This document shows positions 26,292 through 34,573 of a DNA stretch of 64,000 nt, in pieces (position 1 is the stretch's first letter; every line of letters begins with the position of its first letter). The stretch lies in contig JANQQK010000007.1 of NCBI GenBank assembly GCA_028289375.1, forward strand, positions 91,953 to 155,952, written 5' to 3'. Origin of the DNA: Phycisphaerae bacterium (GTDB lineage: Bacteria > Planctomycetota > Phycisphaerae > UBA1845). The position numbers were made by a program, and so were the translations under genes. Below the pieces are notes generated by a model. It had not been told where the DNA came from and ran no database searches. It was given only the letters and a program-made list of their open reading frames with translations.

Positions 26292-27689
26292 CTACGCGAA
26301 CGTCGGATTGTCGGCTCGCCGTCGCAAGACCAATGCCCCAACGGCCACCAACGCCATCGCCATGACCGCACTACCGACTTCGGAGACTGTCGGCACTTCG
26401 CCGCCGACCTCGCACGTATCGATCACGCCGTTCTCGTCGCCATCAATGGCTGAACCATCGAGAATGTCGCACGCGTCTTCCGTGCCACTGCGATCGCAGT
26501 CCTGAATCGTCGGGCCTACCTCGACAATGCGACTCAAGCTGCCCGCACCACTGTTGCAAATGTAGATTTCGCCGTACGCATCGCGACCGAACGACGTTGG
26601 CCCGAATCCGCCAAGTGAAAACGACTGCACCTGGAAATCGGTGCGCACACCGCCGACCATGCGGAAGCTCCACACCGTTCCCGAGCACCAGTCGGAATAG
26701 AAGTACGTGCCAGCCAACCCGTCGATGCGACAACCGCGATACACTTCACCACCCGTGATCGAGCAGCCAGCCCCGTGATCATGCTCAGCCACCGGATCAA
26801 CGAGCGTCCCGTCGCCGCACGCGCAATTCGTGTTCGAGCATCCACTGATCGACGAACACTCGGTGCCTTCCTTGCAATCCCAGCCATAATTCTCGCCGCC
26901 CGTGCTGCTGCCGGGTTGAAAGCTGATCTCCTCGCGCTCGGCCTCACCGACGTCGCCGATGTAGAAGTCGCCCGTTTCCTGATCGAAACCGCATCGCCAC
27001 GGATTCCGCAGTCCGTACGACCAAATCTCATCAAGACCGGCCACGCCGACGTACGGATTGTCCGGGGGAATCGCATAGGGCGATCCGCCGTCGACATCGA
27101 TCCGCAGAATCTTGCCCAGCAGGCTGTTGAGATCCTGTGCCGGGTTCAGTGAACCGCACTCCCAGCCGCCGTCGCCCGACGAAATGTAGAGATAGCCATC
27201 GATCGGCGAGAAACCGATCCACCCGCCGTTGTGATTGGGCCAGGGTTGTGTGAACCGCAGGATTTCGAATTCGGACGCCTCGTCAGCGTCGTTCGGTGTA
27301 CCGGCTGGCACGCTGAACCGCGAGACGACGCTGTCGTTGGAGCCATCCTCGATGTAGTAGACATAGAAAGCGTTGACCGTCGGGAAATCCGGATGAAACG
27401 CAAGCCCAAGCAGCCCCTGCTCGCCAAGGTTCAACACCTGCGACGAAATGTCGAGAAACGGCGATCCAAGGATCGCATCGCTCTGCACGATCTGAATTGT
27501 CCCCCGCTGTTCGACGACAAACAGACGTTCAAAATCACCCGGCGCATGCGTCACATACACCGGCCGATCAAACCCGAACAGAAACTCGTCAAAGTCCAAC
27601 ACCGGCCCACCAGCGCTCACCACATCGCCGAACAAGCACAGCGTCATCCCCGCCATCAATCCCCGTATCCATGTCATCCCACGATCCAT
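26292..27689 (-). CDS. Secreted PQQ-type glucose/sorbosone dehydrogenase-like protein with IPTL-CTERM-like anchor
   Basis: This 465-residue protein has a signal peptide and a six-bladed propeller with Gdh/sorbosone-dehydrogenase motifs: 'FDRPVYVTHAPGDFERLFVV', 'LLGLAFHPDFPTVNAFYVYY', 'PWPNHNGGWIGFSPIDGYLY', 'GLRNPWRCGFDQETGDFYIG' and 'GENYGWDCKEG'. It ends with an Asp-rich repeat ('DCDRSGTEDACDILDGSAID') and then 'VPTVSEVGSAVMAMALV', a hydrophobic helix and RRR. That resembles an IPTL-CTERM sorting signal with Val in place of the usual Trp. The substrate is unknown, and the family oxidises sugars or aldoses with PQQ. Confidence 0.82.
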   Translation of the reverse strand: MDRGMTWIRGLMAGMTLCLFGDVVSAGGPVLDFDEFLFGFDRPVYVTHAPGDFERLFVVEQRGTIQIVQSDAILGSPFLDISSQVLNLGEQGLLGLAFHPDFPTVNAFYVYYIEDGSNDSVVSRFSVPAGTPNDADEASEFEILRFTQPWPNHNGGWIGFSPIDGYLYISSGDGGWECGSLNPAQDLNSLLGKILRIDVDGGSPYAIPPDNPYVGVAGLDEIWSYGLRNPWRCGFDQETGDFYIGDVGEAEREEISFQPGSSTGGENYGWDCKEGTECSSISGCSNTNCACGDGTLVDPVAEHDHGAGCSITGGEVYRGCRIDGLAGTYFYSDWCSGTVWSFRMVGGVRTDFQVQSFSLGGFGPTSFGRDAYGEIYICNSGAGSLSRIVEVGPTIQDCDRSGTEDACDILDGSAIDGDENGVIDTCEVGGEVPTVSEVGSAVMAMALVAVGALVLRRRADNPTFA

Positions 27690-27726
27690 CGTTTGCCCCT
27701 CGATCTGCTGTCACGCCCTGACCATC

Positions 27727-27753
27727 GTACGGTCTGACCGACCAGACCCGTAC
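27727..27753 (-). repeat. Inverted repeat upstream of the sugar dehydrogenase gene
   Basis: GTACGGTCTG (27727-27736) pairs with CAGACCCGTAC (27743-27753), with one bulged C, around a 6-base loop. It lies 37 bases before the ATG of the dehydrogenase gene. A smaller ACTTC/GAAGT repeat around ATGCATGC follows immediately at 27754-27771. Either could be an operator or a 5'-leader hairpin. The rest of the 186-base gap shows a CGAAAATTTTCG palindrome and nothing else obvious. Confidence 0.35.
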
Positions 27754-27875
27754 ACTTCATGCATGCGAAGTCTACCCGAACACGGGGCCAGACTCGTCGA
27801 AAATTTTCGCCGTCGAATCGGATGGCCCATCGCTTAGCGGTGGTGGAGTCGATTTGGGAAACGAATATGTGAAAA

Positions 27876-29315
27876 CTACACGCTTAACTCCGCCGCAGCG
27901 CCAAGCACTTTTCGGAATCGCCGCCGGATGGGGGTGACGTGGTCGCGGAGGAAGGCGTCGACCTGTTGGGGGCAGCGGCCTATGTAGTCCTTCGGGTTGG
28001 CGGCGGCGCGGACGTTGACCTTCGCAAAGGCGTCGTCGGATTCGATGCGGGCCAACAGGTCGTTCGCTCCGCCCTGCTCTTTCACAACGGCGCCAGCGGC
28101 GTGGGCATGTTGACGGATGCGCTCGTGCAGCGCCTGGCGATCACCACCGGCCTTGACCGCCGCCATCAGAATGTTCTCGGTCGCCATGAACGGCAGTTCC
28201 GACGCAACGCGCGCGGCGATCACCTTCGGATAGACCACCATCCCGCGCGACACGTTTGTCACCAGCTTCAACATGCCATCGGTCGCGAGAAACGACTCGG
28301 GAACAGCCAACCGCTTGTTCGACGAATCGTCCAGCGTCCGCTCAAACCACTGCTCCGCCGCCGTTTGCACGGGTGAGTTGGCCAGCGAAATCACAAAGCG
28401 CGCCAACCCCGTCGCCCGCTCGCACCGCATCGGATTGCGCTTGTACGGCATCGCACTCGACCCGATCTGGGCCGACTCGAACGGCTCTTCGATTTCCTTC
28501 AGATTCGCCAGCAACCGCATGTCGTTGGCGTATTTGTGCACACTCGCGGCGATACCCGCCAACGTCCCGACGACGGCGGCGTCCACCTTCCGCGAATAGG
28601 TCTGACCCGTGATCGGCTCGCACGCTTCGAACCCGAACCGCCTGGCCACGTCGCGCTCCACGGCGTCGACCTTCGCGTCTTTTCCGTCGAACAATTCAAG
28701 GAAACTCGCTTGCGTCCCGGTCGTCCCCTTCACGCCGCGAAACTTCAGCCCGGCGATGCGGTACTCGATTTCCTCGAGATCACGCACAAAGTCGTAACAC
28801 CACAACGCCGCACGCTTGCCCAGAGTGGTGATCTGGGCTGGCTGATAGTGCGTGAATCCCAGCGCGGGCATCGCCCGATGCTTCTTGGCAAACGTCCCGA
28901 GCGCGTCGATCACGTTGGCCAGCCAATCGCGAATCAACTCCAGCGCTTCGCGCATGATGATCAGATCTGCATTGTCCACGATAAACGCCGACGTCGCGCC
29001 AAGGTGCAGAATCGCCCGGGCGTTGGGCGCCTTGTCCGCGAAGGCATGCAGATGGGCCATCACGTCGTGGCGCAGCTTCTTTTCATATTTCGCAGCGGCT
29101 TTGAAATCGATGTCGTTGCGCGCCTTTTCCAACGCCCGAACCTGCGTTTGCGAGATTTTCAATCCCGCCTTGCGCTGAGCGTCAGCCAGCGCAATCCACA
29201 ACGACCGCCACGTCTCAATCCGTTGTCGCGCCCCGAACAAACGTGACATCCTCTCGGACGCACTTCGGGCAACCAGCGGTGATTCATATTTGTCAGCGTG
29301 GGTCATGACGGGCAT
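27876..29315 (-). CDS. purB: Adenylosuccinate lyase
   Basis: This 479-residue protein of the fumarase/aspartase superfamily carries the signature 'GSSAMPYKRNPMRCE' (flexible catalytic loop). It also has 'HLGATSAFIVDNADLIIMRE' and 'LGFTHYQPAQITTLGKRAAL', the two other conserved active-site regions. PurB releases fumarate from SAICAR and adenylosuccinate in purine synthesis. The ATG at 29315 is used and 'MTHADKYESPL' four codons in is a possible alternative. It resembles the longer PurB form found in animals and some bacteria rather than the ~430-residue Bacillus form. It is isolated from other pur genes. Confidence 0.93.
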   Translation of the reverse strand: MPVMTHADKYESPLVARSASERMSRLFGARQRIETWRSLWIALADAQRKAGLKISQTQVRALEKARNDIDFKAAAKYEKKLRHDVMAHLHAFADKAPNARAILHLGATSAFIVDNADLIIMREALELIRDWLANVIDALGTFAKKHRAMPALGFTHYQPAQITTLGKRAALWCYDFVRDLEEIEYRIAGLKFRGVKGTTGTQASFLELFDGKDAKVDAVERDVARRFGFEACEPITGQTYSRKVDAAVVGTLAGIAASVHKYANDMRLLANLKEIEEPFESAQIGSSAMPYKRNPMRCERATGLARFVISLANSPVQTAAEQWFERTLDDSSNKRLAVPESFLATDGMLKLVTNVSRGMVVYPKVIAARVASELPFMATENILMAAVKAGGDRQALHERIRQHAHAAGAVVKEQGGANDLLARIESDDAFAKVNVRAAANPKDYIGRCPQQVDAFLRDHVTPIRRRFRKVLGAAAELSV

Positions 29316-29554
29316 CCATCCGTGGCGTGGACCTGCTCAGCCGGCCAGCATCGCGCGGCGGGCCCTATCTTATCCGCAATCCCCGTTGCGACCAGCGAAT
29401 CGCCAACGCGCTGCACCCTGTACTTACCCTTGGGCATTGCTAAGATTCGACATGATCAAGTTTTGCCGCACACCGTCCGATGAGATCGACGAGAGGACAT
29501 TATCGGACACGGCGTGCGGGTGTGTCCCGCGATTCTGGGAGTCATGACATCGTG

Positions 29555-31096
29555 ATGCCAATGAGCAAATCTTTCGGCCTGTCGACCCTGACCATTTTGT
29601 TGCTGCCCCTCGCATCATGCGAGCTCAATCCGACCCCGACTGCCGATCCACTGACGGTCACAGCCGGTGACGATCAGTTCGCCACGCAGGAGCAGACCGT
29701 CACGCTGGAAGCGATCGCGAGCGGCGGGGAGCCGCCATACCGATTCCGCTGGAACATCGAGTCCGTTCCGGACGATCCGGAGAACCCGTTCGACGGCGCG
29801 ATCCCGGAATTGCAGGACAGCACGACGGCAGCGATCGACACGCTGCCATTTCAACAAGGTACGTACGTCTACCGTGTGCGCGTCACCGACGCGACGGGTG
29901 AAGTGGCCATCGACAGCATCACGCTGAATATCGGGGAGACGCCACTACGCGTGACCGTTCCGGAGGAAGGCGACGACGACGAGCCGATCGAGGTGACCGC
30001 GGCGGAGGATTTCACGCTGACGACCGAGATCAACATGGAAGGCGAGTACACCTACTTCTGGGAGATCCGCGAAGGTGTCGAGGTCATCATCTCCGACGTG
30101 GATCAACCGACGCTGACGGTGACGCCAGTCGAGGTCGGTGAGGTCACGCTGCGGGTCAACATTCGCGACGACGAAACCGGCGACACCGCCCGAGAGGAAG
30201 TTGTGCTCAACATCACCCAAGGTGACGCCTTCCTTGTCCGCTCGGACGCTCCGGATCTGATTGATCTGGGGCAGGCTGCGTCGATCACCGCCAACATCAC
30301 GAATGATTCGATCGATGCGGATTCGCTGACCTACACGTGGGAGGTAATCAAGGGGCAGGACGTCCGTATTTCCAGTGCGGTCGGCAGGACGATTTCGGTG
30401 ACGTCGAACGACTTGTCGACTGTAACGGTTCGGGTGACGGCTCGGGGTACGATCAACGGCACGGCGCGTGAGGAATCTGAAGACCTCGAACTGGTCACGC
30501 TCGATTCGGACCGACCAAGGCTGATCATGTCGATCGTCTCAGATACCGAGGGCGTCACCGGATTGGTGACATTCGAATTGTTCGCCGATCTCGCACCCAA
30601 GACTGTCGCCAATCTGCTGCGCTACGTGGATGAGGGTCACTACACCCGGATGGTCTGGCACCGCGTCGCGAGCAATGCGGACGGATCGCCGTTCGTCGTG
30701 CAGACCGGCGGATTCCGCAGTGCCGAGGATGGGCTGGAGCCGATTGTGCCCACGCGTCCATCGGTCGAGAGCGAAGCGGACAATGGCCAGAGCAATGTTC
30801 TGCGTACGATCGCGATGGCGTTGCTGAACAACGATCCCAATTCGGGCACGACCCAGTTCTTCGTCAATACGACGGATAACGAATTCCTTGATGACTCTGC
30901 ATTCACCGTGTTCGGGGAGGTCGTCGACGGGTTCGACATCATCGAGGCGATGACCACGGTCGAGACCGATTCGCGGGATGTGGTAGACGGTGGATCATTG
31001 AATGATGTCCCCGTCGAGGACATCAGCATCGCCGCCTTCCGCCGGGAGTCGGGATCCGCCAGTGATCGCGGCGACGAACCGGATGCATTTCGCTGA
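29555..31096 (+). CDS. Lipoprotein cyclophilin (peptidyl-prolyl isomerase) with Ig/PKD-like repeats
   Basis: This 513-residue protein begins with a lipoprotein signal ending 'LLLPLASCELNP' (lipobox LASC). Three PKD/Ig-like domains follow at about residues 30-330, each with strands such as 'YRFRWNIESVP', 'YTYFWEIREGVEV' and 'LTYTWEVIKGQDV'. Residues ~345-500 form a cyclophilin domain: 'FELFADLAPKTVANLLRYVD', 'MVWHRV', 'NSGTTQFFVNTTDN' and 'FTVFGEVVDGFDII'. The peptide-binding phenylalanine-containing TTQFFVN is present, but the catalytic arginine position reads 'WHRVAS' rather than FHRVI. It should be a periplasmic folding factor or adhesive protein. Confidence 0.85.
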   Translation: MPMSKSFGLSTLTILLLPLASCELNPTPTADPLTVTAGDDQFATQEQTVTLEAIASGGEPPYRFRWNIESVPDDPENPFDGAIPELQDSTTAAIDTLPFQQGTYVYRVRVTDATGEVAIDSITLNIGETPLRVTVPEEGDDDEPIEVTAAEDFTLTTEINMEGEYTYFWEIREGVEVIISDVDQPTLTVTPVEVGEVTLRVNIRDDETGDTAREEVVLNITQGDAFLVRSDAPDLIDLGQAASITANITNDSIDADSLTYTWEVIKGQDVRISSAVGRTISVTSNDLSTVTVRVTARGTINGTAREESEDLELVTLDSDRPRLIMSIVSDTEGVTGLVTFELFADLAPKTVANLLRYVDEGHYTRMVWHRVASNADGSPFVVQTGGFRSAEDGLEPIVPTRPSVESEADNGQSNVLRTIAMALLNNDPNSGTTQFFVNTTDNEFLDDSAFTVFGEVVDGFDIIEAMTTVETDSRDVVDGGSLNDVPVEDISIAAFRRESGSASDRGDEPDAFR

Positions 31097-31174
31097 TTTG
31101 CATTCTTCGGCGTCATCTTGTCAATGTGCATTATCGCGGATAGGGTTCCCGCATCACTTGGACGGAGCCATCCC

Positions 31175-32300
31175 ATGAGCATCGACGAGCACAAGACCAC
31201 GTTTCAAGACCTGACCGCCCGAATCGTCAGCATTCGGGACTCTCTTTGACTACGATAACAAACGCGCCGAACGCAAACGCCTCGACGATGTGATGGCAAA
31301 GCCTGATTTCTGGAACGATCAGGAATCTGCCCAAGCCACCGTTGCGGACCTCAAACGCGTCAAGGCCATTACCGATCCCATCGAGGAAGTTGGCCAGCGC
31401 AGCGAAGAAATCGAGGCGATGCTCGAGCTTCTGTCTGACGAGGAACAGGACGAAGCCATCGAGCTTGAGCTTGCCGAGAATCTCACCGTCCTGAAACAAT
31501 GCGTCGATCGCGTTGAGATGCTGGCGCTGCTCTCGGGGCCGCATGACGCCCGCGATTGTTACTTCAACATTCAAGCCGGCACCGGTGGTGCGGACGCCTG
31601 CGACTGGGCGGAAATGCTGCTGCGCATGTACCTGCGCTACTTCGAGCGTAACGGCTTTGCGGTCGAACAGCTCGCACGGCGCGATGGCGAAGAAGCCGGC
31701 ATTCAATCATGCAACCTGCTGGTCAAGGGTCAATACGCTTACGGCAACCTTTCGTGCGAGATGGGCGTCCATCGCCTCGTCCGCATTTCACCCTTCAGCG
31801 CGCAGGGCAAACGTGAAACGAGCTTCGCCTCTGTCGACGTGCAGCCCGACATCGACGACATTGAAATCGACGTCGACTGGGACAAGGAAGTCCGCGAGGA
31901 CACCTACCGTGCCAGCGGTGCGGGCGGCCAGCATGTCAACAAGACCTCGTCCGCCGTCCGGCTGACACATCTGGACACGGGCGCGGTGGTGCAGTGTCAA
32001 AATGAGCGATCGCAACACAAGAACCGCGCCGCCGCCCGGAAGATGCTGGTCGCACGGCTGTTTCAGATGGAACAGGCCAAGCGCGACGCGGAACTGTCCA
32101 AGTTCTACAGCGAAAAGGGACAGATCAGTTGGGGCAATTCCATCCGCAGCTACTTTCTTTACCCCGAGCAACGCGTGAAAGACGCACGCAACGGGCACCT
32201 GACGCACGACTCGGCCGGCGTTCTCGACGGTGACATTCAGGAGTTCATCGACGCCGAGTTGCGACGCCGCGCCGCAAACAAACACGCCGCCGATAAATAG
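31175..32300 (+). CDS. prfB: Peptide chain release factor 2 (RF2), expressed by +1 programmed frameshift
   Basis: The first 24 codons (31175-31246) end at CTT followed by an in-frame TGA (31247). The remaining 350 codons continue in the +1 frame from GAC at 31248 to the stop at 32300. The combined protein is 374 residues, close to the ~365 of E. coli RF2. The second part carries the UGA/UAA recognition tripeptide SPF ('RISPFSAQG') and the peptidyl-hydrolysis motif GGQ ('SGAGGQHVNKTSSAVRL'). RF2 releases peptides at UGA/UAA and senses its own shortage through the internal UGA. Calling only the second frame from 31290 would truncate the gene. Confidence 0.95.
31241..31250 (+). promoter_or_regulatory. 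prfB +1 frameshift site (CTTTGAC)
   Basis: The slippery sequence TCT CTT TGA C contains the conserved CTTTGAC heptamer (31244-31250), where the P-site tRNA-Leu slips from CTT to TTT when RF2 is scarce. A GGGA element (31236-31239) lies just upstream and could act as a weak version of the internal Shine-Dalgarno that stimulates the shift. It is less perfect than the AGGGGG of E. coli. Confidence 0.92.
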
Positions 32301-32304
32301 ACCC

Positions 32305-32328
32305 ACGATCGCCCAGACGCGCGATCGT
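32305..32328 (+). terminator. Hairpin just after prfB, possible terminator without T tract
   Basis: ACGATCGC (32305-32312) and GCGATCGT (32321-32328) form an 8-bp stem with an 8-base loop starting five bases after the prfB stop. No run of T follows, so intrinsic termination is doubtful. It may instead stabilise the 3' end. Confidence 0.4.
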
Positions 32329-32341
32329 GTTGACAAGAAAT

Positions 32342-32370
32342 GGCCGACCCCGCTCAACTCGGGGCCGGCC
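32342..32370 (-). terminator. Strong GC-rich hairpin between convergent prfB and the cysteine-rich gene
   Basis: GGCCGACCCCG (32342-32352) pairs with CGGGGCCGGCC (32360-32370) around a 7-base loop. On the minus strand the single A-C mismatch becomes a G-U pair and the stem is followed by ATTTCTTG. It therefore probably ends the cysteine-rich gene, whose stop is 33 bases away, and may work in both directions. Confidence 0.55.
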
Positions 32371-32402
32371 TTGAGTTCAGGTCATCCGACGGACCGTACA
32401 CA

Positions 32403-33785
32403 TCACGGCTGAATCGATATCGCCGCGTCGATCGTGCTGATGGTTGCCGTGCAGAAACCGCAATGATCGATCGACACGCCCGCCCGAGCAGCCAGACACG
32501 GGTTGCGATAGGTCCGTCCGTTGCACCCGCAAACCGGATCGATCTCGGCCGGGCAGGACGTCGGAAGCGGCGTACACACGCCCTGGAAGTCGCAGCAGCA
32601 GTTGCCGATGTCGAGCTTGCAGTATTCGCCATCGGCACATGGAATACCGGCGATTCCACCGCACACGCTGCCACACACTTCGCCATCTTCCTCGCACGTC
32701 GACTGGGCTGCGAAGTTGTTGCATTGCCACTGTCCGTTTGAACAGCACGTCGCCCCCTCGAAGCAGCACGGATTGCCGTTCGTGCATGGCTCGTCCAGAG
32801 GATCGCAGCACTGACACTCGATGCCATCCTCGGCACACGTCGATTGGCCTGGACCGTTGTTGCACGCCCACGTGCCATCCGAACAGCAGGTCGCCCCCTC
32901 GAAACATGGCGGATTGCAGTTGTTGCCCGGCTTCTCGTCGGGATCGCAGCATTGGCACACGACGCCGTCCTGCGGGCACGTGGAATTCACGCCACCGTCG
33001 TTGCACGCCCATGTTCCGTCGGCACAGCACGTCGCGCCTTCAAAGCAGAACGGATTGCCGTTCACGCCCGGCTCATCGTTCGGACTGCAGCACTGACAGG
33101 CGTACCCATCCTCCGAACAGGTTGATTGGCCCGGACCATTGTTGCACGCCCATGTACCGTTCGAGCAGCACGTCGCCCCTTCGAAGCAGAACGGGTTGCC
33201 GTTCACGCCCGGCTCATCGTTCGGATCGCAGCAGTCGCACACTTCGCCATCGCGGCTGCAGGTCGATTGACCCGGACCATTGTTGCACGCCCATTCACCG
33301 TTCGCACAACAGGTCGCCCCTTCAAAGCAGAACGGATTGCCGTTGACGCCCGGCTCGTCGTTCGGGTCGCAGCAGGAGCAAACTTCGCCGCGCCGCCGAC
33401 AGGTCGACTGTCCGGCCCCGTTGTTGCACGCCCACGTGCCGTCTGCACAGCAGGTCGCGCCTTCGAAACAGAAGGGATTGCCGTTCACGCCCGGTTCGTC
33501 GTTCGGGTCGCAGCAATCGCAGACATCACCGGGACGGGCGCACGTGGACTGCCCCGTCGCATCGTTGCATTGCCACCGCCCATTGGCGCAGCAGGACGCG
33601 CCTTCGAAGCAGGCGGGGTTTCCATTCATCCCCGGCATGTCGTTGAGATCGCAGCAACGATAGAACGGCTGAATATCAATGGGGCCAATGACGCTGATCG
33701 GCCCCTCCACGGCTGAAATCTGAGCGCTCGCCACGGGCACGGTGACGCCGATCGTCAAAAAGCATGCGACCACTTTCCGCTTCAT
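32403..33785 (-). CDS. Secreted cysteine-rich protein with seven 47-residue repeats and a Kazal-like C-terminal domain
   Basis: This 460-residue protein has a signal peptide ('ACFLTIGVTVPVASAQ'). Seven tandem repeats of exactly 47 residues start at residue 44, each with eight cysteines ('CCDPNDEPGVNGNP', 'CFEGATCCADGTWACNN', 'GQSTC', 'GEVC'). A Cys-rich linker follows ('CADGEYCKLDIGNCCCDF'), then a Kazal-type inhibitor signature ('DPVCGCNGRTYRNPC', 'AARAGV'). The start at the second ATG (33785) puts AAGGAG 6 bases upstream. All cysteines are presumably disulfide bonded outside the cytoplasm. It may be a protease inhibitor, adhesin or surface protein, and I know no exact counterpart. Confidence 0.75.
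   Translation of the reverse strand: MKRKVVACFLTIGVTVPVASAQISAVEGPISVIGPIDIQPFYRCCDLNDMPGMNGNPACFEGASCCANGRWQCNDATGQSTCARPGDVCDCCDPNDEPGVNGNPFCFEGATCCADGTWACNNGAGQSTCRRRGEVCSCCDPNDEPGVNGNPFCFEGATCCANGEWACNNGPGQSTCSRDGEVCDCCDPNDEPGVNGNPFCFEGATCCSNGTWACNNGPGQSTCSEDGYACQCCSPNDEPGVNGNPFCFEGATCCADGTWACNDGGVNSTCPQDGVVCQCCDPDEKPGNNCNPPCFEGATCCSDGTWACNNGPGQSTCAEDGIECQCCDPLDEPCTNGNPCCFEGATCCSNGQWQCNNFAAQSTCEEDGEVCGSVCGGIAGIPCADGEYCKLDIGNCCCDFQGVCTPLPTSCPAEIDPVCGCNGRTYRNPCLAARAGVSIDHCGFCTATISTIDAAISIQP
32670..33656 (-). repeat. Seven tandem 141-bp coding repeats
   Basis: The seven 47-codon units of the cysteine-rich protein lie head to tail without spacers. Units 2-5 are nearly identical in protein sequence, while 1, 6 and 7 diverge (for example 'CCDLNDMPGMNGNPAC' in unit 1, 'DEKPGNNCNPPC' in unit 6 and an extra Cys pair in unit 7). 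This fits internal expansion from the centre of the array. Copy number may vary between strains. Confidence 0.85.
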
Positions 33786-33878
33786 CATGTTCTCCTTCGA
33801 AAGTGAAATGAGCCGGCTCCCGACGCCGACGTGAAAACGCAGTGAGATGCTGTTCCCCTTGTCGTCCGATAATCGATA

Positions 33879-33895
33879 GTTCGAGCGTATCGAAC
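33879..33895 (-). promoter_or_regulatory. 17-bp palindrome in the putative promoter of the cysteine-rich gene
   Basis: GTTCGA and TCGAAC flank a 5-base centre. On the minus strand the 17-bp palindrome exactly fills the space between TTGGCT (possible -35) and TATCGA (possible -10), about 90 bases before the start codon. The hexamers are only moderate matches, so regulator binding here is a suggestion. Confidence 0.3.
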
Positions 33896-33973
33896 AGCCA
33901 ATCCTGTTCAAGTGAATTCCAACAAAAATCGCTGGCGCTTTAAGATGGGCAATGATGAAATGGTGATGCGCTC

Positions 33974-34543
33974 TCAGATTCCACCACGCATCTGCGGGGT
34001 TTCGGCGGGATGGCTTGGCGTTTCGTCACAGTAGATGTGCAGCGTGCTTGCGATCCTGTCATGCAGCGCCAGCTTGCGCGAATCGAACGCAGCCATGATG
34101 TAGCCGACGTACAGAATCATTCCGCTAAGCAACTCGGCACCGGTGCGCCCGAAGCCCTGCCCCACCGTGCATGGGCGCAGCGATTGGTCGACCACCTTGA
34201 TGCCACAGACTCTCTTGCCGACCGTCTGACCATTCCAGTTTCCGATGCAGAATCCCTTGTAGAGAAGATAGACCGCGACGGGGCCAAGGACGGGGATCAT
34301 GAACGCCATCACGAAGGCGGGTATTGCCGTCACGAGCGCATCGACCAGCGCCGCGACGAAACGAATCCAGAACCCGGCATAGCGGATATGTTGGTGACTT
34401 CCATCCACGTGCGCCGCGGTCGGGGGATGCGCAGCATGTGGCACCTGCATCTGTCCACCACAATGCGTGCAAAAGATCGCCCTGCCAGCCAACTCCACGC
34501 CGGCGTCGACGACCTTGCGACAATGTGGGCATTCCACAAACAC
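33974..34543 (-). CDS. RDD-family membrane protein with N-terminal zinc ribbon
   Basis: This 189-residue protein starts with a zinc ribbon 'ECPHCRKVVDAG...CTHCGGQMQVP', followed by a Pro/His-rich linker. The RDD domain begins 'RYAGFWIRFVAALVDALVTA' and continues with 'GNWNGQTVGKRVCGIKVVD', the conserved Arg-Asp-Asp-type core with three or four helices. RDD proteins are found in many bacteria and some appear to act in Na+/H+ exchange. The role here is unknown. The start is a GTG with only a weak GAG upstream. It is separated from lgt by 30 bases on the same strand. Confidence 0.8.
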   Translation of the reverse strand: MFVECPHCRKVVDAGVELAGRAIFCTHCGGQMQVPHAAHPPTAAHVDGSHQHIRYAGFWIRFVAALVDALVTAIPAFVMAFMIPVLGPVAVYLLYKGFCIGNWNGQTVGKRVCGIKVVDQSLRPCTVGQGFGRTGAELLSGMILYVGYIMAAFDSRKLALHDRIASTLHIYCDETPSHPAETPQMRGGI

Positions 34544-34573
34544 GGTTCAACTCACGAATCGAAGGGGCGTTGC

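Noticed and set aside
31290..32300. prfB as a truncated gene or pseudogene starting at 31290
   Set aside because: The CTTTGAC frameshift site and a proper 24-codon upstream frame restore a full-length RF2, so the in-frame TGA is regulatory.
32670..33656. Tandem repeat array as a possible CRISPR
   Set aside because: Units are 141 bp, contiguous without spacers, and encode a regular eight-cysteine protein repeat behind a signal peptide.
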